DNA of 64,000 bases from an uncultured Enterobacterales bacterium (GCA_945288535.1 CALYQQ010000014.1:20822-84821); one strand, 5' to 3'. Shown: positions 42,437 to 52,647, numbered from the stretch's first letter. Made by a program: numbers and translations. Notes: a model not told the origin generated them from the sequence alone.

Positions 42437-45400
42437 TCAATGTGTTAATTGAAAACAGCGTTCAAGACGACTAAACCCTAAACCATTCACCTTGGTAACT
42501 TTAATTTGCACCTGGATCCGTTCCTTAATTGCATCAATATGGCTAATGATACCAATCATTTTACCAGAGGCATTTAAATTATCCAGCGCATCTAAAGCTA
42601 TATCTAATGTTTGCGTATCCAAAGAACCAAATCCTTCATCAAGGAATAATGTATCAATGGTAGTTTTATGACTCACTAAATCCGATAAAGCCAACGCTAG
42701 TGATAAACTTACTAAAAAACTTTCACCACCTGATAGTGTATGCGTATCACGTACTGCTTCAGCTTGCCAACTATCAATCACTTGTAATTCTAATTGATCA
42801 CTTGCTTTTCGTCGTAAAATATAACGTCCATATAAACGTGTTAATTGTTTATTAGCTAAATAAACCAAATTATCTAGCGTTAATCCTTGAGCAAATCGGC
42901 GGAAACGATTACCATCGGCTGAGCCAATCAACTCATTGAGTAGCGCCCAATCTGCAACACATTGTTCATTTTGTTTTATTTGTTGCAGTAATTCTTGGTG
43001 TCTGATACCGCGTTTCGCATCAGCATTAAGTTGTTCATTAATTTCACCTTGTCGTAATGTGTTATCTTTAATTTCCGCCTGAATTTGTGCTATTGTTTCT
43101 ACAAGATCTTCAGAAGGAATATCACTTGTTAGGCAGGCAAATTGACATTGCCGATGTTGTATAATTTGTTCATTAAGTTGTGTTAACCGTGTTTCAGCAT
43201 CCTTTTGTTGATGAAACAATTGTTGCTTTAAAGTTAATAAATAGTGACGTTCCTCTAAGGAAAGTAATGCGTCCAGAAAAGCTGTTAAATCACAAAATCC
43301 CTTTTCTATCAGATACTGTTGCAATGTAGCCTGTATATCAGATAGTTGACATTCATCAATCCTTAATTGCTTTTCAATCGCTGCGAGCTCACCCTCATTA
43401 CTTTTTAAGGAAAGCTGTAGGGTTTGATTCTTTTTTAACACCTGCTCATACACTGTTTCAAATTTTCTCTGTTCTTCCTTAAGTATATTTCTAACATACA
43501 TTACATTTTTATCACCAAAACGTTGATTTCGTCGCTTTTGTAAGCGAGCAATATCTGTCTGCAGGGTATCACTCGTCATTTTTAATGTTACTAATATATC
43601 CTTTGTATGTTGTAGCTGCGAGACATGTTGTTCTAAATCGATTTCTTGTTTATGCCTTAATTCAACAAGTTGTTGTCTGTATTGCTGCTTCTCTTGCCAG
43701 GACAACCATTCATTACGTCGCTCTATTAACCATTTTTCTGATAATTCCGGTGCGGGAAGTGTAAAACCAACGCGTTGCAAACTATGTTCAATATCGTTAT
43801 TTAAAGTATGTAATTCAGCTAGATAACCTTCAATAATATGTTGAATGTGCGTGCATTTTTCTGCTTGACGCTGTAAGTTTTGTTCAGATAATTCTTGTTG
43901 ATGCCTAACCTGCTGATAAGTAAGATTGAGTTGCATATGGTCATCATATTTTTGTCTAACGTATTTCTCTGTTTTATCAATATGATAAAGACGATCATTA
44001 ATATTTTGTTGTTGTTGCTCATTTTGCGTTATAAAGACTGCTAGTGAACCGAGCTGATTTAATTTAGGTTGTTGCTCAAGTGATTGACATTGCTGTTGCC
44101 ATTGATTAGCACGTTGCTGCTGTTGAGATTGCAGCATAGATCGTTTTTCAGCTAATTTTGCTAATTGTTCATCAATAGCCTTAATATGGCCAGCAAGATC
44201 ACATCCTTGCTGTCGATTTAATTCAACCTGTTGCTCAATATCGTCAGGTGTAGATTCTGTAGAACATATTGTATGGGGTAACCCAGGATGCTGGCAAGAG
44301 CCACAAAGAGGGCATGCTTCACCCTCTTTTAACTGTAGTTGAAAAGGCGTTAAGACAGCTTGTTTTTGTTGATGATTTAGCTGTTCTCGCTTTTGGCGTA
44401 TGCTCTGATATTGTAATTCAAGTTGTTTACGTTGTTGCGTTAGTCGATCGCTATCGCAATCAATATCACTCACTAATCCATCATTTAATAGCCAAATATC
44501 CTGTAGTCTTGTAAGTTGCTGTAATAGATCAGCATGGTACTTTATTTCTTGTTGTGATTGCAATAACTGTGACACATTGACATCCTGCGTTAATGACTGA
44601 TAAGCCATCTTGGCCTGTTGCCATTGCTGGTTAGCACTTTCTACCTGCTTACCAAGTTGTACTGACTTTTGTTTCTCTGTGTATAATACCTGCTCCATGG
44701 CAATGTATCGTTCATTTTCTTCAGATAATTGATGTTTTTCGCAAGCTATTTGTTGATATAATTGATGACGTCGATTGAATTGAGGCTGCCAGCCAGCAAT
44801 AGACTCGCCCAAACAATGATAATGTTTATTTTCCTCAAAAAATTTAATGAGTTCGTTTTCACATTCAATGCTTTTGGTTAGAGAAATATTAAGTTTATCA
44901 ATCAGTTGGTTATGCTGTTCAATCGCGTCTTGTTGTTCTGTATACTGCTGTTGTTGTTGTTGTAATTGCTGCTTTAATTGTGCCAATTGGTGATCTAACG
45001 GTATGATTTCCTCATTTATCAGATCCTCAGTCTGCTGATAATGGATCTTATGTTGTTGTAATGCAGTTGATGCCTGTTGTAACTCCTGTTGATGCTCTAA
45101 GAAAATCGATTGATTTAACTTTTGTTCTTGTTGGTGTTGAGTAAATGTATCTTGCGTTCGCTTTAAGGTTTGCTGCTGTCTTAGCAGATTTTCATAAATT
45201 GGGCGTAATACTTCAGCAGGTTCACTTCTATCAAGTTTTTGCCATTGTAAGTTATGCTTTTCTATTTCCTCATCAACTTGCTGTTTTTCTTGATAAACAA
45301 TTGAAAAATCATGTTGTAATTGTTGATCCCGCGTTAACCAATATTGTTGTTGTTGTGATTGTTTTAATTGGCAATTCAGTACTTTTTCTTGTTGTAATAG

Positions 45401-46078
45401 TTGATCAATTTGTTGATATAACTGCTGGCGCATTGTTTCTGTAAGTAATTCAATATCTTTACTTTGCACATAAAGTTGATCCAATGCTAACCTTGCTTGC
45501 TTATGTGCCTGAAATACTTGTTGTGATATTTTACCATAAATATCTGTCCCCGTAAGCTCTTCCAGTAATGCCGCCCGCTCTGCCGGTTTCGCATTCAAAA
45601 ATGCGGCAAATTGCCCTTGTGAAAGTAACATGGATTTAGTAAAACGATTGAAATCCAGCCCTGAAATTTCAGCAATTAATCGTTCCTTTTCATTAACTTT
45701 ATCTGTCAGTATTGTACCATCGACCAGGTAAGCCAATTCTACTTTTGGCAATTGTAATTTACCTTTTATTTTCCCTTTTGCCCGACGCTGACTCCAAAAT
45801 GCCCGATAACAAATCCCCTTTACTTCAAATTCAACTTCAGCAAGAGACTCTGCCGTATGATGTGTCATTAATTGATTTTGGGTTGCTGATATTTTTAAAC
45901 GCGGCGTTTGATGATAAAGCGCTAAACAAATTGCATCAAGTAAGCTTGTTTTTCCGGCACCGGTTGCTCCCGTAATCGCAAATAATCGATTCTCACTAAA
46001 GGGTGATTGTCTAAAATCAATATACCACTCACCTTTTAATGAGTTAATATTTTTAAATCGTAAACTCAAAATCTTCAT
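42437..46078 (-). CDS. sbcC: Exonuclease subunit SbcC
   Basis: Rad50-like SMC ATPase that with SbcD cuts DNA hairpins and protein-blocked ends. Walker A is GATGAGKTS near the N-terminus, the zinc-hook CPLC lies at about residue 590, the ABC signature is LSGGESF and Walker B is TLFLDEGFGSLD. Long coiled coils join the halves. At 1213 residues it is about 165 longer than E. coli SbcC, and the extra length is in unusually Gln-rich coiled-coil DNA (runs of QQQQQ near 44.1 and 44.95 kb). It follows sbcD by 27 bases in the usual order. Confidence 0.95.
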   Translation of the reverse strand: MKILSLRFKNINSLKGEWYIDFRQSPFSENRLFAITGATGAGKTSLLDAICLALYHQTPRLKISATQNQLMTHHTAESLAEVEFEVKGICYRAFWSQRRAKGKIKGKLQLPKVELAYLVDGTILTDKVNEKERLIAEISGLDFNRFTKSMLLSQGQFAAFLNAKPAERAALLEELTGTDIYGKISQQVFQAHKQARLALDQLYVQSKDIELLTETMRQQLYQQIDQLLQQEKVLNCQLKQSQQQQYWLTRDQQLQHDFSIVYQEKQQVDEEIEKHNLQWQKLDRSEPAEVLRPIYENLLRQQQTLKRTQDTFTQHQQEQKLNQSIFLEHQQELQQASTALQQHKIHYQQTEDLINEEIIPLDHQLAQLKQQLQQQQQQYTEQQDAIEQHNQLIDKLNISLTKSIECENELIKFFEENKHYHCLGESIAGWQPQFNRRHQLYQQIACEKHQLSEENERYIAMEQVLYTEKQKSVQLGKQVESANQQWQQAKMAYQSLTQDVNVSQLLQSQQEIKYHADLLQQLTRLQDIWLLNDGLVSDIDCDSDRLTQQRKQLELQYQSIRQKREQLNHQQKQAVLTPFQLQLKEGEACPLCGSCQHPGLPHTICSTESTPDDIEQQVELNRQQGCDLAGHIKAIDEQLAKLAEKRSMLQSQQQQRANQWQQQCQSLEQQPKLNQLGSLAVFITQNEQQQQNINDRLYHIDKTEKYVRQKYDDHMQLNLTYQQVRHQQELSEQNLQRQAEKCTHIQHIIEGYLAELHTLNNDIEHSLQRVGFTLPAPELSEKWLIERRNEWLSWQEKQQYRQQLVELRHKQEIDLEQHVSQLQHTKDILVTLKMTSDTLQTDIARLQKRRNQRFGDKNVMYVRNILKEEQRKFETVYEQVLKKNQTLQLSLKSNEGELAAIEKQLRIDECQLSDIQATLQQYLIEKGFCDLTAFLDALLSLEERHYLLTLKQQLFHQQKDAETRLTQLNEQIIQHRQCQFACLTSDIPSEDLVETIAQIQAEIKDNTLRQGEINEQLNADAKRGIRHQELLQQIKQNEQCVADWALLNELIGSADGNRFRRFAQGLTLDNLVYLANKQLTRLYGRYILRRKASDQLELQVIDSWQAEAVRDTHTLSGGESFLVSLSLALALSDLVSHKTTIDTLFLDEGFGSLDTQTLDIALDALDNLNASGKMIGIISHIDAIKERIQVQIKVTKVNGLGFSRLERCFQLTH

Positions 46079-46105
46079 TTAGGTCTATTCTCTCGATTAC
46101 TTTTT

Positions 46106-47350
46106 TTATTGCCCAATAGTCTCATTATCAACAATTTGCTGAAATAACGTCTTTAATCGCTGTTGTTGCTCACAAGAAATCACTGTTTCTTCTAATGCAA
46201 GACGCCGTTGAAATACCTCATCAACACTGAGCTCTGTTAATGTTTCTTTAGCCTCCTTGCCAATCATAATTTGCTGTTGAGCTTTACAGCGCCGAAGAAG
46301 TAAAACCTCAACAGGTAAATCTTCTGTTAAGCTATCAATTTTTCTTTGAATATCAGGTAAATAATCTGATGTATTAACTTCAATATCTAACCAGATAGAC
46401 TGTGTTATTTGCTGCGATGACGAGTCATAATTCATCAATTGTTGGCTAATTTCGTCTATATTGCCTTTTATTAGTGCCATCGGCTGAAATAATGGAACTG
46501 GTAATGGGGTGATCTGAGGCAACATGCGCTGAGATGATGAAGTGTCTTCACAAAACTCAATCAAAAGTACATTTTTTTGTTGGCCAACTTCATCAAAACT
46601 TAATGGAATCGGTGAGCCACTATAAAATATAGTCTGATTACTGGTGACCTTTTGCGTCCGATGAATATGCCCAAGTGCTATATAATCGGCCTCTGGAAAA
46701 GCACTGGCTGGAAATGCCTCCAGTGTTCCAATATAGATTTCACGTTCAGATGATGACTGTGAAGCACCAACTGTTGTCAGATGCCCAGTCATAATAACAG
46801 GTAAATGGTATTCTACTAAAGCTTGTTTTTTCTTAGCTAATTGAAATAAATCATGATAGTAATCGCTAATTGCATTGATTAATGCCTGTTGTTTTTCTGA
46901 TGAAGACTGACCAGGCTGACTTATTAATAAATCGCGGGGCCGAAGAAAAGGTATTGCTGCGACTAATGCTGCGGGCTGCGATTGCTTATTTTTTAATGTC
47001 ACAATAGCTGAATCTAAATCTTGTAAGGGTGTTGTAATCACCACAGTATTTAAACATGACAACAGCTGACTGGATTCATTAAGCATCGCTACCGAATCAT
47101 GGTTACCTGCAATAAGAATCAATTGACAACCAGTGGATTGAATATCAACAATAAATCGATTATAGAGTTCTCTAGCATAACTTGGCGGTGTACCCGTATC
47201 AAAAATATCCCCGCTAACGATAACTGCATCGACTTGGTATTCATTAATACAGTTAATTAACCATGTTAAAAAAGCTCGATGCTCCGCTGCTCGGCTTTTT
47301 GTATAAAAGTGTTGTCCCAAATGCCAATCAGAAGTATGAATTATACGCAT
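46106..47350 (-). CDS. sbcD: Exonuclease subunit SbcD
   Basis: Mre11-like metallophosphoesterase partner of SbcC. Metal motifs are in order: HTSDWHLGQ, VSGDIFDTG, AGNHDS, GHLTTVG and ALGHIHRTQ. The C-terminal capping domain ends LSVDEVFQRRLALEE. The frame opens at a GTG (47365), but E. coli SbcD begins MRILHTSDWHLGQ, so the ATG at 47350 is chosen, giving 414 residues; neither start has a strong ribosome site. It is the first gene of the sbcDC operon. Confidence 0.94.
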   Translation of the reverse strand: MRIIHTSDWHLGQHFYTKSRAAEHRAFLTWLINCINEYQVDAVIVSGDIFDTGTPPSYARELYNRFIVDIQSTGCQLILIAGNHDSVAMLNESSQLLSCLNTVVITTPLQDLDSAIVTLKNKQSQPAALVAAIPFLRPRDLLISQPGQSSSEKQQALINAISDYYHDLFQLAKKKQALVEYHLPVIMTGHLTTVGASQSSSEREIYIGTLEAFPASAFPEADYIALGHIHRTQKVTSNQTIFYSGSPIPLSFDEVGQQKNVLLIEFCEDTSSSQRMLPQITPLPVPLFQPMALIKGNIDEISQQLMNYDSSSQQITQSIWLDIEVNTSDYLPDIQRKIDSLTEDLPVEVLLLRRCKAQQQIMIGKEAKETLTELSVDEVFQRRLALEETVISCEQQQRLKTLFQQIVDNETIGQ

Positions 47351-47637
47351 AATACTGTTTATCACTTACCGTTCACTGAATTACGGTTTTAATTAATTAT
47401 CTATTTTGTTTTGTTGTATTTATTAGTGCAATCATTATTTATTATAATTAATTTTTATTGTCGTTGGCATTTATAAAATTAACAATAATAACTCTTGTTG
47501 GTAATTAACATATGCTTAGCAAATTATTCCAATATTTCATACTTATTGTTATTTAATGTTGATTTCATTTATATAAAGTAATGTCAATGTAATAATTTGC
47601 ATACGGGTAAAGCTCAAGAATTAACAATAATCAGTTT

Positions 47638-48834
47638 TTATTGAATAACTTGGCCTAATTGAAAAAGAGGTAAATAGATAGCAACCACTAGGCCACCAAC
47701 AATAATACCGAGAATAATCATACTGATAGGTTGTAATGTCTGTGTCAGCTGATCTGCTAATACTTGTGTCTGTTGTTCAAATAAATTAGATAAACGCATA
47801 AGCATCAACTCTAATGTTCCTGATTCCTCACCTATTCTAATAAATTGACTTACCATCGGCGGAAATAAATTATCTTGACTGATTGTCAGATAAAATGGCA
47901 TGCCCTGCATGAGGCATATCATATGCCGTTCAATATGTGACTGATATATCTGCTGATCGATAACCCGTGATGCTACACGTAATCCTTCAGCTAAAGTAAT
48001 ACCGGCTTGCTGCGTTAACGCCAATATTCTAAATAATCTTGCTAAGCAACCTGTGGTAATCAATACTCCATAAAATGGTATTCGTAATGACCAATAGTGT
48101 TGATAATAACGCCATCGAGAAGACTTTTTGTAACTATATTGTGCAAGATAGAGCATAATAAAGCTTATAATAAAAATATATCCACCATAACACCGAACGA
48201 TTGCACTATAATCGATTAATTTTTGTGTAAACCAGGGTAATTCAACACTCATACTATGATAAATTTCTGAGAATTCGGGTAAAACATAGGTAACCATTAA
48301 TAAAACAACGATAAACATAACGAAAAAAACAAATAATGGATAGCGTAATGCTTTAATAATCCGTTTTTTTAATGCTAATAGAGACTGTTGTTGTTCGGCT
48401 AATTGCGTGCAACACGTAGCTAATTCGCCAGTTAATTCACCGGTAGCAATAATTTGTCGGTAATCTTGCCGAAATAGTTGTGGAAACTTTTCAAGTGCTT
48501 CAGAAAATGGCGTACCTTTTGTTAATTCATCGGCTATGTTCGTTAACATATAACGCCAGCTCATCGATGTATGCTGTTGGGCCAATAACCGTAATATACT
48601 TACCAAAGGGAATCCAGCTTGTAACATTACGCCCAATTGTTGGGTGATCATTATTTGCTGCTCCAACCAACGGTATTTTAACGAAAATCGACAACGCCGT
48701 TTTACTTTTATTGGTATAATGCCCTGTAACATAAGCTGTTGCCGGGCAGCTAGTGTTGATTGGCTAACAATATCGCCTTTATGTAATTGACTAAACTGAT
48801 CATAACCTTGCCATGAATAAATGAATTCCATCAT
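47638..48834 (-). CDS. hofC: Type IV pilus inner membrane platform protein HofC (PilC/GspF family)
   Basis: Polytopic platform protein on which the pilus ATPase acts during pilin assembly. The 398 residues carry the two repeated GspF domains (about residues 60-185 and 265-390), each beginning with a conserved pattern (QQLGVMLQAGFPLVSIL; RLFRILALTQQAGITLAEGL), and about three membrane segments. It follows hofB by 11 bases with AGGGA before the ATG. It completes the ppdD-hofB-hofC operon, as in E. coli. Confidence 0.9.
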   Translation of the reverse strand: MMEFIYSWQGYDQFSQLHKGDIVSQSTLAARQQLMLQGIIPIKVKRRCRFSLKYRWLEQQIMITQQLGVMLQAGFPLVSILRLLAQQHTSMSWRYMLTNIADELTKGTPFSEALEKFPQLFRQDYRQIIATGELTGELATCCTQLAEQQQSLLALKKRIIKALRYPLFVFFVMFIVVLLMVTYVLPEFSEIYHSMSVELPWFTQKLIDYSAIVRCYGGYIFIISFIMLYLAQYSYKKSSRWRYYQHYWSLRIPFYGVLITTGCLARLFRILALTQQAGITLAEGLRVASRVIDQQIYQSHIERHMICLMQGMPFYLTISQDNLFPPMVSQFIRIGEESGTLELMLMRLSNLFEQQTQVLADQLTQTLQPISMIILGIIVGGLVVAIYLPLFQLGQVIQ

Positions 48835-48845
48835 ATTGAAAATCC

Positions 48846-50438
48846 CTATATTTCTTTTGTCACTCTCCCTAATACACGTTCTATTTCGCTTAGTGACGTT
48901 ATTCCTTCAGCAAGTTTTTCCATTGCGGATTGATATAACGTCATCATTCCTAACTGCAACGCCAGTTGTTTAAGTTGACGAGTCGAGACATTTTCAAGTA
49001 ATGCTTGCCGGATATCTGTCGTCATAGGCAATAATTCATAAATAGCGGTTCTACCATGATATCCATCTGTACAAGCATTACAGCCGACTTCTTGCCAATA
49101 TGGCTGGCATAGACGAGACGCATTATCATAAGATGCCAATTTTATTGTTGTGCGCTTTTTACAATAAGCACATAAACGACGCACTAATCGTTGTGAAATA
49201 ATTAAATTAAGTCCTGATACCAATAAATAATCTGCAATCCCCATCTGCTTGAGTCTGACCAAGGTATCTATTGTTGAATTGGTATGCAATGTTGACAAAA
49301 CTAAATGTCCTGTTTGGCCTGCTTCCATAGCAATATTTGCTGTTTCATGATCACGAATTTCACCTACCATAATAACATCTGGATCTTGCCGTAATAACGC
49401 TCGTAGTGTATGACTGAATGATAGACCTATTTTATTATTAATTTGTGTTTGATTAATGCCTTGTTGCTTGATTTCGACAGGATCTTCGATAGTACAGATA
49501 TTACGAGAAGCTTGATTTAACCATTGCATACCACTATATAATGTTACTGTTTTACCACTTCCTGTAGGGCCCGTTACCAGAATAACACCTTGCGGTAAAT
49601 TGAGTGCAGTAAGATAATCTTGTTGTTGTTGCATCGTCATACCAAGCTGTTCTATTGTTATTAATTGTTTTGCTGCCTCAATTATTCGTAAGACAATTTT
49701 TTCCCCACCTATAACTGGCAAGACAGAGACTCTTAATGCATAATGTTTATCTGCAACCAAAAGGGTTAACTGACCATCCTGAGGTAAGCGTTTTTCAGCA
49801 ATATCTAATTCAGCCATCACTTTAATTCTGACAATCAATCGGGATAAAGCCAAAGAAGAAGGCAAAGCCATATCATACAACACACCATCAATCCGTTGGC
49901 GAATTCGATAACGAGAACCAAAAGGTTCAATATGAATATCAGAGGCTTTTTTTAATAATGCCTGTTGCAATACCTGATTTATAAAATGAATAATGGGTTC
50001 ATTACTATGGTGGTTTAGCTTATAGACCCCTGATTTTGTTTCAACTTCATGCTGTTCGCTCTTATTATCTAACATGTTGCTCGCTTGGCGTTGATTCTGA
50101 AAATAACCATCATCTATTAAGTTACCATTCTGATGCGCGATTTCCTTTTGCAAGCGAGTTGATGTATTGGCTATAGGCATCATATAACGGGCCATTTCTT
50201 GTTGAGCCGATTCAAACGCCTTTTTTGTCCATATTTCATTCACTATTTGGCGATGACTAATAAAACGTAATGTAGCCTGTTGTTGTGCTGATAAAGGTTC
50301 TACTGTTGCAACGGTTAACACATCTAATGTTATTGTTATTGGAATAATGTTTTCTGCCATACAATAGGTGCTTAACTGTTCGTCGATATCAGATAAGAGA
50401 CCTTGAATAGCATTTGTCTGTTTATCTTTATTTGTCAT
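48846..50438 (-). CDS. hofB: Type IV pilus extension ATPase HofB (PilB/GspE family)
   Basis: Hexameric cytoplasmic ATPase that powers pilin polymerisation. It has Walker A GPTGSGKT, an Asp box (IEDPVEIKQ), Walker B IMVGEIRDHET, the His box LVLSTLHTN, and a C-terminal zinc-binding tetracysteine (CAYC, CNAC). The 530 residues are longer than E. coli HofB (461) at the N-terminus. The start is 4 bases after the ppdD stop, so the genes are coupled. Confidence 0.92.
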   Translation of the reverse strand: MTNKDKQTNAIQGLLSDIDEQLSTYCMAENIIPITITLDVLTVATVEPLSAQQQATLRFISHRQIVNEIWTKKAFESAQQEMARYMMPIANTSTRLQKEIAHQNGNLIDDGYFQNQRQASNMLDNKSEQHEVETKSGVYKLNHHSNEPIIHFINQVLQQALLKKASDIHIEPFGSRYRIRQRIDGVLYDMALPSSLALSRLIVRIKVMAELDIAEKRLPQDGQLTLLVADKHYALRVSVLPVIGGEKIVLRIIEAAKQLITIEQLGMTMQQQQDYLTALNLPQGVILVTGPTGSGKTVTLYSGMQWLNQASRNICTIEDPVEIKQQGINQTQINNKIGLSFSHTLRALLRQDPDVIMVGEIRDHETANIAMEAGQTGHLVLSTLHTNSTIDTLVRLKQMGIADYLLVSGLNLIISQRLVRRLCAYCKKRTTIKLASYDNASRLCQPYWQEVGCNACTDGYHGRTAIYELLPMTTDIRQALLENVSTRQLKQLALQLGMMTLYQSAMEKLAEGITSLSEIERVLGRVTKEI

Positions 50439-50442
50439 CTAG

Positions 50443-50883
50443 TTAATCCTGATCTGCAAAACGAAAAACAGTATTACACGCCTCATAAAGCGTAGTATTA
50501 TTGTTAATATTACAGTTACGCTGCCAAATAATATTGCCCGTATTAGTATTAAATTGTGGCACTAAAATGACCGTAAGTCCTGATAAGCTGTTTTGTCCCG
50601 TGATAGTTATTTTACCTTGATCAACGTTAACCTCTTTAACATAACGAGATGATGTCGTTGGCATAATATTATTGCTACCCATATTACAATTATGATGGTT
50701 ACCATGCTCAAATAAACATAATTCAATCGCTGTTCTATAAGAAGCTGTCAACTGTAACATGTCTGTAAGCGCTGCTTTTTGGATATATCCCTGATATGCA
50801 GGAATACCAATTGTAGATAGAATAGCAATTACTGCTATGGCAATCATTAGTTCAAAAAGAGTAAAGCCTGCTCGCTTTTTCAT
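50443..50883 (-). CDS. ppdD: Type IV major pilin-like prepilin PpdD
   Basis: Class IVa prepilin. The 6-residue leader MKKRAG is followed by the processed N-terminus FTLFELMIAIAVIAILSTIG, with Glu at position 5 for assembly; cleavage and N-methylation by PilD are expected. Four cysteines lie in the globular part, the last pair (NCNI, EACN) near the C-terminus forming the likely D-region disulfide. The open frame extends 37 codons upstream, but the ATG at 50883 has a perfect AGGAGG site and begins the leader, giving 146 residues. It leads the operon with hofB and hofC. Confidence 0.94.
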   Translation of the reverse strand: MKKRAGFTLFELMIAIAVIAILSTIGIPAYQGYIQKAALTDMLQLTASYRTAIELCLFEHGNHHNCNMGSNNIMPTTSSRYVKEVNVDQGKITITGQNSLSGLTVILVPQFNTNTGNIIWQRNCNINNNTTLYEACNTVFRFADQD

Positions 50884-51097
50884 ATAACCTCCTATTAAAT
50901 AAACACGAATTGAACATAGCAGGCACGTATTTAATAAGTTAGCATTATTATTGGTAATACGATGCTTGATAGAATAAACTAGAAAAAATAACAAAATGGA
51001 ACATAAATATTGTGATTATTATATAAATTAGCTCGGTCATAACTATCTGACGAACGAATAAAATATCATCTATGTTTATATATTTTTGAGGTAATCA

Positions 51098-51655
51098 ATG
51101 AGGATTAATAATGGCTGGTTATCACATGTACAACGGATTATGTCACCTTATTATGATGACAGGCCAGATAATGAAAATCCTTCTCTATTAGTTATTCATA
51201 ATATTAGCCTACCGCCAGAACAGTTTGGCGGACCTTATATTACGCAATTGTTTACTGGACAGTTGGATCCCAATCAACATCCTTACTTTGCACAAATTTA
51301 TCAATATAAAGTTTCTGCTCATTGTTTAATTCGTCGTCAAGGTGAAATAATACAGTATGTTTCTTTTAATAAACGCGCCTGGCATGCTGGCGTTTCCTGC
51401 TTTGCTGGTCGTAAAAAATGCAATGATTTCTCCATAGGTATTGAACTTGAAGGAAGCGATAATCAACCTTTTACAGATCAACAATACTGTAAATTACTTC
51501 ATGTGACGCATTTATTAATGCAGACATACCCTATTACCATAAATAGAATTACCGGGCATAGTGACATTGCTCCCGGTAGAAAAACCGATCCCGGCGCCCA
51601 TTTTGATTGGATACGTTTTCGCACCGGATTAGAAATATTCTTAAATGAGACATAG
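51098..51655 (+). CDS. ampD: 1,6-anhydro-MurNAc-L-alanine amidase AmpD
   Basis: Cytoplasmic zinc amidase that removes peptides from recycled muropeptides and thereby keeps AmpC induction off. The 185 residues match E. coli AmpD (183). Zinc ligands are in place: His in VIHNISLPPEQFGG, and His and Asp in TGHSDIAPGRKTDPG. GAGG lies upstream of the ATG. The gene is divergent from ppdD and two bases upstream of ampE. Confidence 0.95.
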   Translation: MRINNGWLSHVQRIMSPYYDDRPDNENPSLLVIHNISLPPEQFGGPYITQLFTGQLDPNQHPYFAQIYQYKVSAHCLIRRQGEIIQYVSFNKRAWHAGVSCFAGRKKCNDFSIGIELEGSDNQPFTDQQYCKLLHVTHLLMQTYPITINRITGHSDIAPGRKTDPGAHFDWIRFRTGLEIFLNET

Positions 51656-51657
51656 TT

Positions 51658-52497
51658 ATGATGTTATTTTCTTTATTAATTGCACTGGCAATAGAACGTT
51701 TATTTAACTATCACCATCATCCTTTTTTACAAAAAATAATGCATTCTTGTTTTAAAAAACTTAATGAGCCCTCTTTAACTAAAACATTTATATTGATGAT
51801 AAGTGTGGGATTGGGTTTAGGCTTACTTTTTTACGTAATTAAGCCTCTTCTTTTCGGTCTATTCACCTTATTATTGTCCATTGTCATCTGTTGGTTATGT
51901 ATTGGTGCTGGTAGTATTCGTAAACACTATCGTGCTTACCTTGATAAGGCATCACACGCGCATCCGCATGCTATCGAACAAATGTCAGAGGAATTCTCAC
52001 TTATTCATGGGTTACCAGATGAAGAAGATGCACAATTAACCGAATTACAAAATGCACTTTTATGGATTAATTTTCGTTATTATCTTTCCCCCCTATTTTG
52101 GTTTATTTTTCTTGGTCCAATTGCACTTGGTGTATACGCTGTTTTACGAAATTACCAAACCTGGCTAGCCCAACAACATGATCCTTATTCCAGAAAAGTA
52201 TCCGGTATTGATAAGATCCTTATTTTTGTAGAATGGCTCCCCTGTCGACTAGCAGGTATTGCCTACGTAATACTAGGCAACAGCGATAAAACCTTTCCTA
52301 TTTGGCTCGCGTCACTCAGCGATTTTTCTACACCACAATACCTGGTCATTACGACGTTAACCCAATTATCATTGCAAGATAAACGTAATAACGATCCCGT
52401 TCTTATGCCAATAATAGCGGTCAAACTAGCTAAAAAAGCGACCATTTTTTTTATTATTATTTTATCATTTTTAACTATTTACGGTGCAGTAAACTGA
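51658..52497 (+). CDS. ampE: Inner membrane regulatory protein AmpE
   Basis: Integral membrane protein of the ampDE operon (279 residues; 284 in E. coli), with about four membrane segments and an N-terminus MMLFSLLIALAIERLF. Family motifs include LLSIVICWLCIGAG and a conserved LLWINFRYYLSPLFWF. Its role is uncertain; it has been linked to sensing in beta-lactamase induction and to regulating GlcN-like functions in other species. It starts two bases after the ampD stop and ends at a bidirectional terminator. Confidence 0.9.
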   Translation: MMLFSLLIALAIERLFNYHHHPFLQKIMHSCFKKLNEPSLTKTFILMISVGLGLGLLFYVIKPLLFGLFTLLLSIVICWLCIGAGSIRKHYRAYLDKASHAHPHAIEQMSEEFSLIHGLPDEEDAQLTELQNALLWINFRYYLSPLFWFIFLGPIALGVYAVLRNYQTWLAQQHDPYSRKVSGIDKILIFVEWLPCRLAGIAYVILGNSDKTFPIWLASLSDFSTPQYLVITTLTQLSLQDKRNNDPVLMPIIAVKLAKKATIFFIIILSFLTIYGAVN

Positions 52498-52556
52498 GTT
52501 CGTTATTATGATCCGAGATATTAAAAAAACATATTGATTATTGGATGAGCACACCT

Positions 52557-52603
52557 AATTAATGCCCTGCTAAATAAACATAAAATTTAGCAGGGCACTA
52601 ATT
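52557..52603. terminator. Bidirectional terminator between ampE and the HlyD-like gene
   Basis: A perfect 13-bp stem TGCCCTGCTAAAT/ATTTAGCAGGGCA (52563-52575 with 52585-52597) has a 9-base loop, extended by ATTA/TAAT pairs outside. It lies between convergent genes and serves both strands. Confidence 0.88.
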
Positions 52604-52647
52604 ATAACAAATGAAGGGTATTGATAATTTTCTTGAATGACTTATTA

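Noticed and set aside
44269..44514. Plus-strand frames inside sbcC
   Set aside because: Shadows of the long minus-strand gene; they lack start signals and homology.
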